From positions 1-36,599 of the forward strand of contig JBLJBH010000033.1 in NCBI GenBank assembly GCA_047637875.1: DNA of 36,599 nucleotides. The letters are read 5' to 3'. The position numbers and the translations under genes were made by a program. This document shows, in pieces, positions 1-8,245 of the stretch. The notes under the pieces were generated by a model. The model was not told the origin of the DNA and did not search any database. It saw only the letters and a list, made by a program, of their open reading frames with translations. Position 1 is the first letter of the stretch; each line of letters opens with the position of its first letter. The DNA is from UBA7396 sp047637875. Lineage in GTDB: Bacteria; Patescibacteriota; Gracilibacteria; BD1-5; UBA6164.

Positions 1-61
1 ATTGACTTTTTTATATAATCCTCAAAAGTGTCCGGTTACGGGCTAGAATTTATGTAATTTT

Positions 62-103
62 AACAACTTTTTAACATAAAATATAGTAGTTAAAAAAGTT
101 GTA
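62..103. repeat. Inverted repeat (hairpin 1)
   Basis: ACAACTTTTTAAC (63-75) pairs with GTTAAAAAAGTTGT (89-102): 13 base pairs with one bulged A and a 13-base spacer. It could be a weak terminator of a gene outside the window or part of a mobile-element remnant. Confidence 0.55.
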
Positions 104-121
104 TACAAATAATGAACAAAA

Positions 122-160
122 ATATACTAAATACTATATATAATATAGTATTTAGTATAT
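122..160. repeat. Perfect 18-bp inverted repeat (hairpin 2)
   Basis: The arms 122-139 and 143-160 are perfect reverse complements around a three-base loop (ATA). The core is ACTAAATACTATAT. No T-run follows, so this is not a standard terminator. Its function is unknown. Confidence 0.7.
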
Positions 161-203
161 AAATAAATTAAATTATGATATAATATTTAAAAAATACTAA
201 TAA

Positions 204-242
204 AATAACTATTTATTTTTTGGCTTAAAATAAATAGTTATT
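204..242. repeat. Perfect 16-bp inverted repeat (hairpin 3)
   Basis: AATAACTATTTATTTT (204-219) pairs with AAAATAAATAGTTATT (227-242) around the loop TTGGCTT. Read on the minus strand the second arm is followed by a short T-rich stretch, so it might terminate leftward transcription, but no leftward gene ends here. Confidence 0.65.
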
Positions 243-314
243 AAAATAAACTTGATTTTATAAAATATTTTATATTATTGTCAATAATAAGTATTAGAAA
301 TATTTACAATGTTC

Positions 315-323
315 TGATATAAT
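315..323 (+). promoter_or_regulatory. Extended -10 promoter of the ncRNA
   Basis: TGATATAAT is a full extended -10 element (TG, one base, TATAAT). No good -35 lies 17 bases upstream, as is usual for extended -10 promoters. It would start RNA at about 329-331, exactly where the outer closing helix of the predicted RNA begins. Confidence 0.6.
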
Positions 324-328
324 TATTT

Positions 329-812
329 TGTAAGTTAGTTAAGACAACTTGTTCTTAACAACTGCTCATTAACAAGAATTCTTACTTTCCGAGTTGGGTA
401 CTATACCAATCCTATAGTTTTCCCGAATATAACAAAAAAATAAAATAAAAACAAAAACGGAAATATGCTAGCCTCTTTTAATTAGAATTTAATAAATTAA
501 GTTTTAATTAAAAGAGGTTAGATTCAAAAACCTAAAAAATTTTAAGAAGATTTCCAAAATTAGAAACTTCTATAAAAACAAAAAACAAAGTTGCAGGGTG
601 AATAGCAATAAAAAAATCACCCGAGGAAGGTTAGAATTTCTTTTCAAGAAAAGCTCCGGCTCAAACCGTTGTAGTTAACTTGAAAATCGAAGTCAAGGAT
701 TAGACTTCACCATATAGATTATTCCCTGTTGACAACATAACATTCTTATAATCGTCATCAGAAGTGAATTCTCTTACACTTTTAAAAAGACCACTACCAA
801 GTAGGTCTTTTT
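329..812 (+). ncRNA. Large structured non-coding RNA, family not recognised
   Basis: No coding frame is present, but the stretch has a promoter and an intrinsic terminator (784-812), giving a transcript of about 480 nt. Its two ends pair: TGTAAG (329-334) with CTTACA (773-778), stacked directly on AGAATTC (375-381) with GAATTCT (766-772). The hairpin GTTAAGA/TCTTAAC (338-344/353-359) sits between them, forming a three-way junction. Inside are a helix at 396-405/413-424, a 17-bp hairpin (468-484/505-521), and stems at 545-554/563-571, 596-601/617-622 and 689-694/703-708. Such a closed multi-branched fold is typical of RNase P RNA and of large ornate bacterial RNAs. I looked for the hallmark RNase P and tmRNA motifs (GAGGAAAGTCC, tRNA-like 3' end) and did not find them, so a very divergent RNase P RNA remains possible. 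It is richer in G and C than its flanks. Confidence 0.6.
784..812 (+). terminator. Intrinsic terminator of the ncRNA
   Basis: AAAAAGAC (784-791) pairs with GTCTTTTT (805-812), with an inner CTAC/GTAG stem, and the T-run extends to 813. It follows the 3' closing helix of the RNA. Confidence 0.8.
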
Positions 813-828
813 TACTTTTATAAAAAAG

Positions 829-857
829 AAAAAATCTTTCATTTTGAAAGATTTTTT
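829..857. terminator. Bidirectional terminator
   Basis: AAAAAATCTTTC (829-840) pairs with GAAAGATTTTTT (846-857). It ends the leftward receiver operon, whose stop codon overlaps the outer arm, and could back up the ncRNA terminator from the other side. Confidence 0.75.
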
Positions 858-1227
858 ATATATATTTTTGAATTTTATCAACTAATTCTCTTGGAGTAAT
901 ATCTGATTTTAATATATAATCATCAGCTCAAAATAAGAATCATTTTTCTATATCTTTTGAAGAATTCAAATTTGAAAAAATAATTATTTTAGTATTGTTA
1001 AAAGTTGTTGTTAATTCTTTCATAGCTTTTAAAGTCTCAAATCAATCCATTTGTGGCATCATAATATCAAGAAGTATTATAAATGGTCTAAAATCATTTA
1101 TTTTTGATAAGGCTAAAAGTCAATTATCACAAACTAAAACTTCAAATCATTCTTTTTCAAACTTTAGTTTATACATTTCAGAAATTGAAGAATCATCTTC
1201 TACAATCATTATTTTTTTTGTATTCAT
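856..1227 (-). CDS. Stand-alone response-regulator receiver protein
   Basis: With UGA as Gly this is a 123-aa single-domain receiver. The acidic pocket is E10-D11-D12 in IMIVEDD, the phospho-acceptor is D54 in ILLDIMMPQMDG, the switch serine lies in IIIFSN, and the conserved lysine is in DDYILKSD. No DNA-binding output domain follows, so it would act by protein contact or as a phosphate relay or sink. It starts three bases after the stop of the PAS/kinase remnant, in the same leftward unit, which suggests they were a cognate pair. With that kinase broken, the phosphate donor would have to be another kinase, for example the one at 8244-9467. It contains four or more TGA codons at glycine positions, including the MDG turn. 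Confidence 0.9.
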
Positions 1228-1230
1228 AAA

Positions 1231-1765
1231 TTATAATGGTAAATAAAATAAAAATTCACTTCATTTGTTTAAACTACTTTTAACTTCCAAATCTCATTTC
1301 ATTTCTTTCAATAATCAAATTAATATTAGAAAGTCATCTTTTTTTTGATCTAATTCTTTTAATATACCTAAAGATTGTTCTAATTTATCTTTTAATAATA
1401 TTAAGTCTGTAATATCAGTTCTAACAGAAATAAATTCCAAAATATTTCAATTTTTATCTAAAATTGGGGAAATAAAACTTTGAACCCAATAAGGACTTCA
1501 ATCTTTTTTCTTATTTTTTATTATTCATTTCCAGATCTTTTTTTGTATTTTTATAGTATTCCATAAATCTATAAAAATTTCTTTTGGCATATCTGAATGT
1601 CTAACTATAGAATGTGGTTTTCAAATAAGTTCTTCTTTAGTATATCACGAAATTTCACAAATTTTTTCATTCACATCTATTATAATACCGTTAATATTTG
1701 TTTTTGAAACAATATTGGCTTTTTCAATAATTTTTCTATATTGTTCTACAAGATTTTTTTTGCAT
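1231..1765 (-). pseudogene. PAS-domain histidine kinase remnant: kinase core deleted, start frameshifted
   Basis: The main frame encodes an Aer-type PAS domain (GIIIDVNEKICEISGY, then HSIVRHSDMPKEIF and DGSPYWV). After a short linker comes LDQKKDDFL, the entry to a HisKA dimerisation helix. This runs within a few residues into KGDLEVKSSLNKGSEFLFYLPL-like sequence, which is the extreme C-terminus of a HATPase domain. The catalytic His and the N, G1 and most G2 boxes are missing, as if about 200 residues had been cut out in frame. The only ATG (1765) is one base out of frame: it precedes a run of eight A (1754-1761), and removal of one A restores the frame. Either the gene is decaying, or transcriptional slippage on the A-run makes a PAS-only protein. 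It lies between an unknown membrane protein (22 bases upstream) and the receiver gene. Confidence 0.65.
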
Positions 1766-1787
1766 AATATTTTTTTTATGAATTAAA

Positions 1788-3554
1788 TTATTTTCTTAAA
1801 TCAATTAAATTTTTCCCATCAAAATAATCTATATCTGAATAATTTATCTTATTTAAATCTTTTATTTGATTAGTTCAAATAACATTTGCTTTGAGTTTTT
1901 CTATATTTGAGAACAATATTTTTAAACTTTCATGAGTTGGTAGAGTTATAGCATTCACTCAAGATTTTATAAAATTATATGATAAATTCATATTGTCTTT
2001 ATATCAAATAGTACTTCATAAAAATATCGAGAAAAATGCAAATATAACTAAAAAAGTTGATAAATGAAAATTTAAACTCATATTTAATCTTGGATAAATT
2101 TTAGAAAAAATATGTGTAATTATTTCTTTTATTAAAAAAATAAATATCGCAATATAAACTCAAAATGGTAGAAAAAATCAAACTATTAAAGTAAAAATAA
2201 TTATCCATCAAAATTGAAATATTCTTGATAAAAAAGCTTCAAGTGATGTTTTATAAAAAACTTCTAAATTGTAAAAAAACTTTGAAACTCTTTTGTATTC
2301 ACTATAACTATTTGATAAAATTACACATAAAATAAATTTTACTATATAATATTTTTGATCTGAATTATTAAAATACCTGGAAATATTTCTTAGTAAAAAT
2401 GGTCTTAAAAAACTTAAAAAGTATGATTTTTCTATAAAAATTATTAGTTCTTTTATCTCATTATAAAGCTTTAAATCTTCCAAAGAAATATTTAAGTTTT
2501 GTTGTTTTAATAAATAAAAAACTTCTGTTGGAATATCTGTTATTCAAAGTATTAAATCTATTATATTATCATAATTATTTTCTAAATATTGTCTTTTAAA
2601 ACTCAATCTAGCAAAATTTCAATATTCTCATCATAAATTTAAAAAATCATTTTCTTTTAAAATTAAATAATCAATTTTTTCTTCTATTGATAAAAACTCT
2701 ATTTTAAAAGAAATTTCTAAATATTTTTTTATATTAATTTTAGTATAATAATCCAAACTAAAACTATAATCTATTCCTGAATGAATATCATTTTTTAAAA
2801 AAAGTATCACATCAAACAATTTTTCATCTTCAAATTTTTCTATAACCTCATCGTAAATATTTTTATCATAAACAAAAGTTTCCAAAATAAACTCATATAA
2901 ATCTATATTTTTATCTTTTTCTTCAAATATTTTTAATATAATTGATTTAAATAATTTTATATCTTCTCAGATAAAATTTCACCCAGATATAAAAATATCT
3001 CAAAAGTTAAATCTTGATAATTGATTTAAAAATTTAATAATAAAAAAGCTATCTTTATCTTTATTTATAAGCAAAAAATCGTTATTAATTTTAGATAAAT
3101 ATTTTTTCTTTTTTAAATAAGTTGATAATTCATAATATTTATTTTTTAGATTTTCATCTTTATAAAAAGTTAAAATTAAATTAAATAAAATCTTATATTT
3201 TTCATTTCTAGAAATAGTATACAAAAAAAATGAAATATCTATAAAAAATGATTTTTCAAAATATAAATCTATTTCATCTCTAAATTTTTTTAAATCATTA
3301 CTATGTAAATAATGGTTATATAAAGATTCAAAAATTCAAGCATCTTTATATTTTTGAGTAATTATTTTATATGTATTTCTTGCATTTTTAGAATAATTTA
3401 ACTCTATAGAATTTAGTAAAGTTTCTCATAAATTTATAAAAATATCCTTTAAATCAGCCAAAACAAAAAATATTAGGAAAGGATTTCTATTGTTTTTTAA
3501 TGATGAAATACTATCTAAGATTTTACTTTCTTGTTTATCTATTTTTTCTATCAT
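1788..3554 (-). CDS. Unknown 588-aa protein with C-terminal membrane segments
   Basis: I do not recognise this protein. The 588 residues are rich in Lys, Asn, Ile, Phe and Asp. The first 420 or so look soluble and largely helical (alternating aromatic/hydrophobic and charged residues, for example EKIDYLILKENDFLNL), perhaps a helical-repeat array. Two strongly hydrophobic segments follow: one around residues 440-475 (IIIFTLIVGFFLPFG, then YIAIFIFLI) and one around 500-520 (FLVIFAFFSIFLG). The last 60 residues are soluble again. It starts at the ATG at 3554, opposite the divergently transcribed DHH gene, and is first in the unit with the PAS remnant and the receiver. A role as a membrane partner of that signalling pair is only inferred from position. 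Confidence 0.8.
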
Positions 3555-3616
3555 AATCAGGAAAATTATCAAATACTTTTTGGAATATATCACAATATTT
3601 TTTTGTAGTCAAAAGT

Positions 3617-3643
3617 TTGATTTATTTTATTTTTATATATAAT
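3617..3643 (+). promoter_or_regulatory. Candidate promoter of the DHH gene
   Basis: TTGATT (3617-3622) and TATAAT (3638-3643) are separated by 15 bases, slightly short. The start codon is 32 bases after the -10. The 121-base gap between the divergent ATGs (3554 and 3676) must hold promoters for both sides. Confidence 0.45.
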
Positions 3644-3675
3644 ATACTATCAAATTTAATTTATAATTTTAAAAA

Positions 3676-4683
3676 ATGTTTGAAGTAAATATAGAAAATG
3701 AGATATGAAAATTTAAAAATTATCTAAAAAATTCAAAAAAAATACTTCTTGTAAATCACAGAAGAATGGATGGAGATGCTTTTTGAAGCCTATCAGGATT
3801 TTATTATTTACTACAAAAATTTTGAGATTATAAATTAATCGCAATAAATGATGAAAAGACTCCTGAAACTTTTAATTTTTTAAATAGTGAGGAAATTTTT
3901 GATACAAATCTAAATTTAGAAGATTTTAATCCTGATTTAATAATCAGTTTTGATGTAGCTTCTTTAGATCAACTTTGAGAAGTTTATAAAAATAATTTAA
4001 AAGTTTTTACAAACACAACTTGGGTAAATATAGACCATCATACTTCTAATTCCCTATTTTGAAACATAAATATAGTTGATACAACTTCATCATCAACTTG
4101 TGAAATAATTTGGAGAATTATAAAAAAATTTGATTTAGAAAAATATGTTGATGAAAAAATAGCAACTTTTTTACTTACTGGAATTATCACTGATACAAAT
4201 AGTTTTTTTAACACAAATTCATCTTCAGATTCTTTAAAATCAGCTTCAGAACTGATGATTTACAAACCAAGACATCAAGATATAATTATAAATTTATTCA
4301 AGAAAAAACCATATAATAGACTCAAACTTTGGTGAAAAATTTTAGAAAGTTTAAAAGATATAAACAATTCTAAAGTAGTTTGGAATATTGTTCCAAAATC
4401 ACTTTTTATACAAACCTGAACAACAGATAAAGATATTTCTTGATTAATTGATGAATTTTTAACTACTATTGACGGGCTAGAAGTTGGATTTTTACTTTAT
4501 GAACTTGATGATAAAAAAGTAAAATGAAGTTTTAGATGAAAAACTGATAATATTGATTTGGATGTTTTTTGCAGAAAATGGTGAGGATGATGACACAAAA
4601 GAGCTTCAGGATTTGTTGTTGAATGAAAAAATTTATACGAAGTAGAAGCTGAAGTTGTAGAAGAACTCAAAAAAATTATGTAA
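3676..4683 (+). CDS. DHH/DHHA1 phosphoesterase, NrnA-like (nanoRNase / pAp phosphatase)
   Basis: A 335-aa protein with the full DHH-subfamily-1 set. Motif I is NHRRMDGDAFGS near residue 32, motif II is SFDVAS, motif III is the name-giving NIDHHTSN, and motif IV is GIITDTNSF. After a linker comes the DHHA1 substrate domain with WGGGGHKRASG near the C-terminus, where three of the four Gly in the GGGG are TGA codons. Length and order match NrnA-type enzymes, which degrade 2-5-mer RNA and can dephosphorylate 3'-phosphoadenosine 5'-phosphate using Mn2+ bound by the Asp/His residues. RecJ is much longer, so it is unlikely. It is transcribed alone and ends at a clear terminator. Confidence 0.88.
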
Positions 4684-4689
4684 AAATTA

Positions 4690-4718
4690 AAAAAATCTTT
4701 TGACTTAAAAGATTTTTT
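4690..4718 (+). terminator. Terminator of the DHH gene
   Basis: AAAAAATCTTTT (4690-4701) pairs with AAAAGATTTTTT (4707-4718) around GACTT. The loop also carries the TTGACT that can serve as -35 of the next gene. Confidence 0.75.
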
Positions 4719-4727
4719 TATTATTCT
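4700..4727 (+). promoter_or_regulatory. Candidate promoter of the Dps-like gene
   Basis: TTGACT (4700-4705) lies in the loop of the upstream terminator. After 16 bases comes TATTCT (4722-4727). Transcription would begin inside the palindrome at 4731-4749. The arrangement repeats at the peroxiredoxin gene (23713-23740). Confidence 0.45.
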
Positions 4728-4730
4728 TTT

Positions 4731-4749
4731 AATGAGAATTATTCTCATT
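4731..4749. promoter_or_regulatory. Fur/PerR-like 7-1-7 operator
   Basis: TGAGAAT-T-ATTCTCA (4733-4747) is a perfect 7-1-7 inverted repeat, extended by AA/TT on both sides. It has the geometry of Fur-family boxes (TGATAAT-N-ATTATCA) and differs from that consensus at one base in each arm. It covers the predicted transcription start of the Dps-like gene, so a bound repressor would block initiation. No T-run or upstream gene needs it as a terminator. Confidence 0.55.
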
Positions 4750-4771
4750 TTAATTTTTAATTATCAAAAAT

Positions 4772-5128
4772 ATGAAAGAATTATATCAAAAAGCATTAAA
4801 AGCTTATCTAGAAATGCTAGAAATACATATAGATACAAAAACTACTGATATCGTATTTCACGAAAAAACTGGAGATTTTTATGAAAAATTATTTAGTGTT
4901 GCTCATCAAATCTGAGAAAGATATGTAGATCTTGATGGAAATCTGAGAAATGACTCACTTGATGACAAGAAAAAAAGAGTGAATGAAATTATTTCTAACT
5001 TAAAAAAAGAAATAGAAAACTATCAAGCAAACAATGATTTAACTCTCTGAACTGATGATTTACTTTGAGGAATAGCTGATGAACTTGAAGATATTGAAGG
5101 AACAAGTAAATGATTTTTAAGAAAATAA
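4772..5128 (+). CDS. Small ferritin-like (Dps-like) protein, probable
   Basis: A 118-aa acidic, mostly helical protein. Residues 13-53 carry HIDTKTTD and then FHEKTGDFYEKLFSVAHQI followed by GERYVDLD, which resembles Dps helices A/B (nHWnvkG-FyeLHe and ...AERi). The C-terminal TDDLLGGIADELEDI resembles the last Dps helix (TADLLTEIxxELEK). It is shorter than a typical Dps (150-170 aa), so it may be a reduced member or another ferritin-like family. If correct, it would store iron and protect DNA from peroxide. The Fur/PerR-like palindrome immediately upstream supports this role independently. It is monocistronic with its own terminator. The assignment is tentative because ferroxidase ligands cannot be placed with certainty. 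Confidence 0.5.
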
Positions 5129-5153
5129 AAAATGTGGATTACCACATTTTTTT
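5127..5153 (+). terminator. Terminator of the Dps-like gene
   Basis: AAAAAATGTGG (5127-5137) pairs with CCACATTTTTTT (5142-5153) around ATTA. Confidence 0.8.
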
Positions 5154-5201
5154 ATTAAAATTATTCTTTCATGCAATATAAAAGTGCTATATTTTTAGGA
5201 C

Positions 5202-5228
5202 GTGTCAAGCCCTAATTTTTTTAGACAC
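5202..5228. repeat. Short inverted repeat, possible mobile-element scar
   Basis: GTGTC (5202-5206) and GACAC (5224-5228) flank a T-rich loop. The stretch from 5198 to 5228 (GGACGTGTCAAGCCC start) is more GC-rich than its surroundings and looks like an insertion-sequence terminus. No transposase lies nearby. The rest of the 150-base gap to the pilin gene holds nothing I can name. Confidence 0.25.
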
Positions 5229-5302
5229 ACAAGAATACACAAAAATAGTTAAAATATAAATTTTTAGTATTCTATAATATATTTTTATTAGTTTCAAGTT
5301 TT

Positions 5303-6052
5303 TTAATAATTCATATCACAAAAATTTGAAACTAATTTTCATTCATTATTTAACATTTTATAAGTTCAACTTCACATAGAATTTCAATTTTCATAAATTT
5401 CTAAACAACTATAATATCAATAAAACGTTGGAATAGATATTCAACTCTCCAAAATTATTGAATTAAAATTTGTAGCAAGACTTACAATATCTCAATTCTC
5501 ATCATAAGGTAAATTTAAAGTTCCCTTATCAACTATAAATTTTGAAGATATAGAATTTATATCTGAAGAAGAATTATTAGCAAAAATAATACTAGGAACT
5601 ATATCAGAAATTTGTTGATAATCTCAATCAACATAAGCTCTCAACGAATAATCATTTTCTAAAGTTTTATCCTCTAAACTCATAGCAACTTGAAAAAAAA
5701 GTTTATTATTTGATATTGAATAAAAATAATATTGTCACTCAACAAATGGATCTGTTGGTTTTTTAACTATTTCCTGTGTAGTTACTTTTTCATTTAATAA
5801 TCATTGTTTTATAATAATTCAAGAATTTGTAATATCAAAAGGATTCCCAGGAATTGGGTATCATCAGTTTTTTAATTTATGGTTTTTAAGTGACATTTTT
5901 ATATTCCCCATGTCACTTTTGCGTGTAGCATTTCTAGCATCAGATAAAGTATTTTCATATGACATAAATCAAATTGTTGATAAAATTATTAAAATAGTAA
6001 TTACAACAATTAATTCTACCATAGTAAAAGCTTTTTTATTTATTTTATTCAT
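5303..6052 (-). CDS. Type IV pilin / pseudopilin-like protein
   Basis: A 249-aa protein with a class III signal: a short basic leader (MNKINKKA) then FTMVELIVVITILIILSTIG, which has the Glu five residues after the start of the hydrophobic core. In pilins the leader peptidase cuts before the Phe; here the residue before it is Ala rather than Gly. The stretch after the helix (SDARNATRKSDMGNIKMSL, then NGGYPIP) is typical of major-pseudopilin (GspG/PilE-like) proteins. The C-terminal 150 residues are unfamiliar and contain two Cys (YYSCLE, NFCDM) that may form a disulfide. It is the last gene of a three-gene leftward pilin unit. Confidence 0.85.
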
Positions 6053-6061
6053 ATTTTTATT

Positions 6062-7096
6062 TTATTTATAATCTGTTAATTTATATATTTTATTATAAAA
6101 CTGTCAATTATTAATTATTATATTATTTCATAAATATTCTATTTTTTCAGTATCATCCTTTATTGGAACTATATAGGTTCATTTCTGATTTTCATCAAAA
6201 ATTTTTATTTTATAATTTAAATCAAAGTCACTAAAAATAAAAATTGCATAATCTTTATTTTTAAAATCAAAAAATATAGAATTTAAAAAATCTGAAGAAA
6301 AACTAAAATCTTTTTGCAAATATCAAGATATTCAAGAATTACTTTCAATATAAAATTCTTGATTTTTAACTAATTTATTATTTAAATTAAAAAGATTTTT
6401 ATCGAATTCAATTATTTTTAATTTGAAAGAATTATCAAAATCAAAAAAAATTGCTCAAGAACTAACTTGTCATACATTTAAATAATCTCATATATTATTT
6501 GTATTTTTTTCTATAAATGATTTTGTTTGAGTATTTAACCAAAATATATTTTCCCAGCCATTTTCTTTTTGATATATTCAATTATTTTCCAATCTTGATT
6601 TTATAAACCTATCATCGAAAATTCAAGTTTTTAAAAATGAAACCTTTTTCCCATCAATTAAATCTCAAGTTAATGTATTTATTCAATAAAGAGTAAAATC
6701 ATTAATTCATAATTTTCAACTTCAAAAATTAGTATAAACTCAAGTATAAAATAAATTTATAATTTCTTCTCATAAAATTCAACTACAATAATATTCTTGA
6801 AAAATAGTTTTTCCCGTTGATATTAATGTAGATCAAGAATAATATCAAACTTCTTCTGGACAAGATAAAAAAGGTTTATAAATATCTTGATTTAAATTAT
6901 TATTTTTATGTAAATATATTAAATATGAAGCTTTATTTAATATATTTTTATACAATTTTTCTTGTAGTTGATTAAATTCAAGATTTTTCTCAAAATAAAG
7001 TTGTTTATTTAATATAACAACTCAAAAAGATAACATTATTGTAATTAAAAAAAATACATACACTATTCAAAATGCTTTATTTTTTATTTTTTTCAT
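6062..7096 (-). CDS. PilX/GspK-like minor pilus protein, probable
   Basis: A 344-aa protein with one N-terminal hydrophobic helix behind a basic leader (MKKIKNKAFGIVYVFFLI, continuing to VVILNKQ), followed by a long extracytoplasmic domain without recognisable motifs. The N-terminus lacks the Glu+5 of ordinary pilins, as in PilX- and GspK-type minor pilins. Two Cys (SCPEE, YYCSG, about 25 residues apart) could bond. The gene begins one base after the stop of the upstream pilin gene (TAA-T-ATG) and ends ten bases before the next pilin, so all three are almost certainly co-expressed. The function is inferred from the N-terminus and neighbours. Confidence 0.65.
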
Positions 7097-7097
7097 A

Positions 7098-7688
7098 TTA
7101 AAAATTAATATTAAATTTTAGATATTCTTCTTTTTGTAAAAATAAATCTTTTTTTATTTTTCATTTAAAATCATCTATATAATTTTTAAAAAAATTTATC
7201 TCTAGATCATATAAATCTAAATTATCATATTTTTTTATAAAAATATCTTTAATGATCAATTTATTATAAATTTTTCAATCATTAAATTTAAGATTATTTA
7301 TATCTATATTTTCATTTAAAATTCAAGATAATGTATTTTCATTTATATAAAAATATCAAAAAAAATTTTTATCATATTTAAGTTGGTCATAATTAAGTTT
7401 ATAATCATATCATCAAAACTCATCAAGAAAACTTCAAATTAAAACTCATTTTTTATCATCATAAAGTAATATTCCTCACGTTAGAATAATTCAAGAATTG
7501 TAATTTAAAAAATATGTATTAAAAGTAAAATCTTTAACTTGAGAAAAAATATCAATTTTTAAATTACTATCAAAAAAATTTTTTGAAATATTAACTAATG
7601 ATACTGAAATTCAAACAATAATAATTGTTAATATAAAAATGGAAATTGTTAATTCAACAAATGTAAAAGCTTTTTTATTTTGATTCAT
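7098..7688 (-). CDS. Minor type IV pilin-like protein
   Basis: A 196-aa protein beginning MNQNKKAFTFVELTISIFIL, then TIIIVGISVS: a prepilin leader, FTFVEL with Glu+5, and a single helix. The remaining 150 residues are polar with many Asp, Asn and Lys and show no known domain. It is the first gene of the leftward pilin unit. The gap to the divergent gene at 7802 holds both promoters. It is likely a minor pilin that initiates or caps a pilus. Confidence 0.8.
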
Positions 7689-7745
7689 AAAATAAAAAGA
7701 AATATAAATTTATAAAATTATATATATTTTTGATTAAAAATAAAA

Positions 7746-7774
7746 TTTAACTTTTTAAAATATATAAATATAAT
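7746..7774 (+). promoter_or_regulatory. Promoter of the divergent pilin-like gene
   Basis: TTTAAC (7746-7751), 17 bases, TATAAT (7769-7774). The start codon follows 28 bases later with no Shine-Dalgarno sequence. Confidence 0.55.
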
Positions 7775-7801
7775 AAAAAAAATTAAAAATAACTCTTTTT
7801 T

Positions 7802-8218
7802 ATGAAAAATTCAAATAAATGAGAAACTATAATTTCTATTATAATAATAGTAACAATAATTTCTATAATAATTATTTCAATGATAAAAATAATTGAATAC
7901 GATAATAAATTAAATTATGAAATAGATAAATCAAATTATATTTATTTATTAGAAAGAAATTCAAATATAATAGCCAAAAAGATAAATTCTTCTGTTTTTT
8001 CAGAAAATGAAATAATATATTTATATAAAAGTTGATCCAATATATTAGCTTTTAGCTGAAGTGAAAATATGAATTATAAACACATAAATTATTTATGAGA
8101 ATATGTAAGTAATTGAAATCATAATTGAGCTATTTATGAAAGACAATGTTTAGTTGAAAAAGATTTTGATGAGTTAAAAATAATAAAATGTTCTATAAAA
8201 GAACTAATTAAAAAATAA
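7802..8218 (+). CDS. Small pilin-like membrane protein
   Basis: A 138-aa protein with MKNSNKGETIISIIIIVTII, further Ile-rich residues, and a soluble remainder with two Cys (RQCLVE and IKCSIK). The KG followed by a polar residue and a long hydrophobic helix matches a prepilin cleavage site, but Glu+5 is absent, as in some minor pilins. It faces the three-gene pilin unit divergently, so it most likely belongs to the same pilus. It ends at a bidirectional terminator shared with the histidine kinase. Confidence 0.6.
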
Positions 8219-8245
8219 AAAATGAAGACAAAGTCTTCATTTTTT
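8219..8245. terminator. Bidirectional terminator between convergent genes
   Basis: AAAATGAAGAC (8219-8229) pairs with GTCTTCATTTT (8233-8243) around AAA. T-runs lie on both strands. It sits between the pilin-like gene and the convergent histidine-kinase gene, whose stop codon overlaps it. Confidence 0.85.

Larger units (their letters stand above)
1..313. other. Gene-free AT-rich stretch with three long hairpins
   Basis: No reading frame of useful length is seen in either code. The stretch holds three inverted repeats listed separately (62-103, 122-160 and 204-242). The first 45 bases are less AT-rich than the rest and contain AAAAGTGTCCGGTTACGGG, which recalls insertion-sequence termini but is not enough to name one. 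Confidence 0.6.

Noticed and set aside
2..19. Promoter at the left border (TTGACT and TATAAT)
   Set aside because: The two hexamers are only six bases apart, far too close for a sigma-70-type promoter.
329..812. RNase P RNA or tmRNA
   Set aside because: The GAGGAAAGTCC and GGTAAAC motifs of RNase P and the tRNA-like 3' end of tmRNA were not found; kept only as an unnamed RNA.
995..1246. Rightward 83-codon open frame
   Set aside because: It is antisense to the receiver gene, whose conserved residues are clear in code 25; the rightward frame has no family features.
4497..4748. Leftward 83-codon open frame over the DHHA1 region
   Set aside because: Antisense to the conserved GGGGHKRASG coding; a shadow of the DHH gene.
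5288..5334. Inverted repeat ATTAGTTTCAA/TTGAAACTAAT as terminator of the pilin gene
   Set aside because: It spans the stop codon but lacks a T-run on the minus strand and has a 25-base loop; too weak to call.
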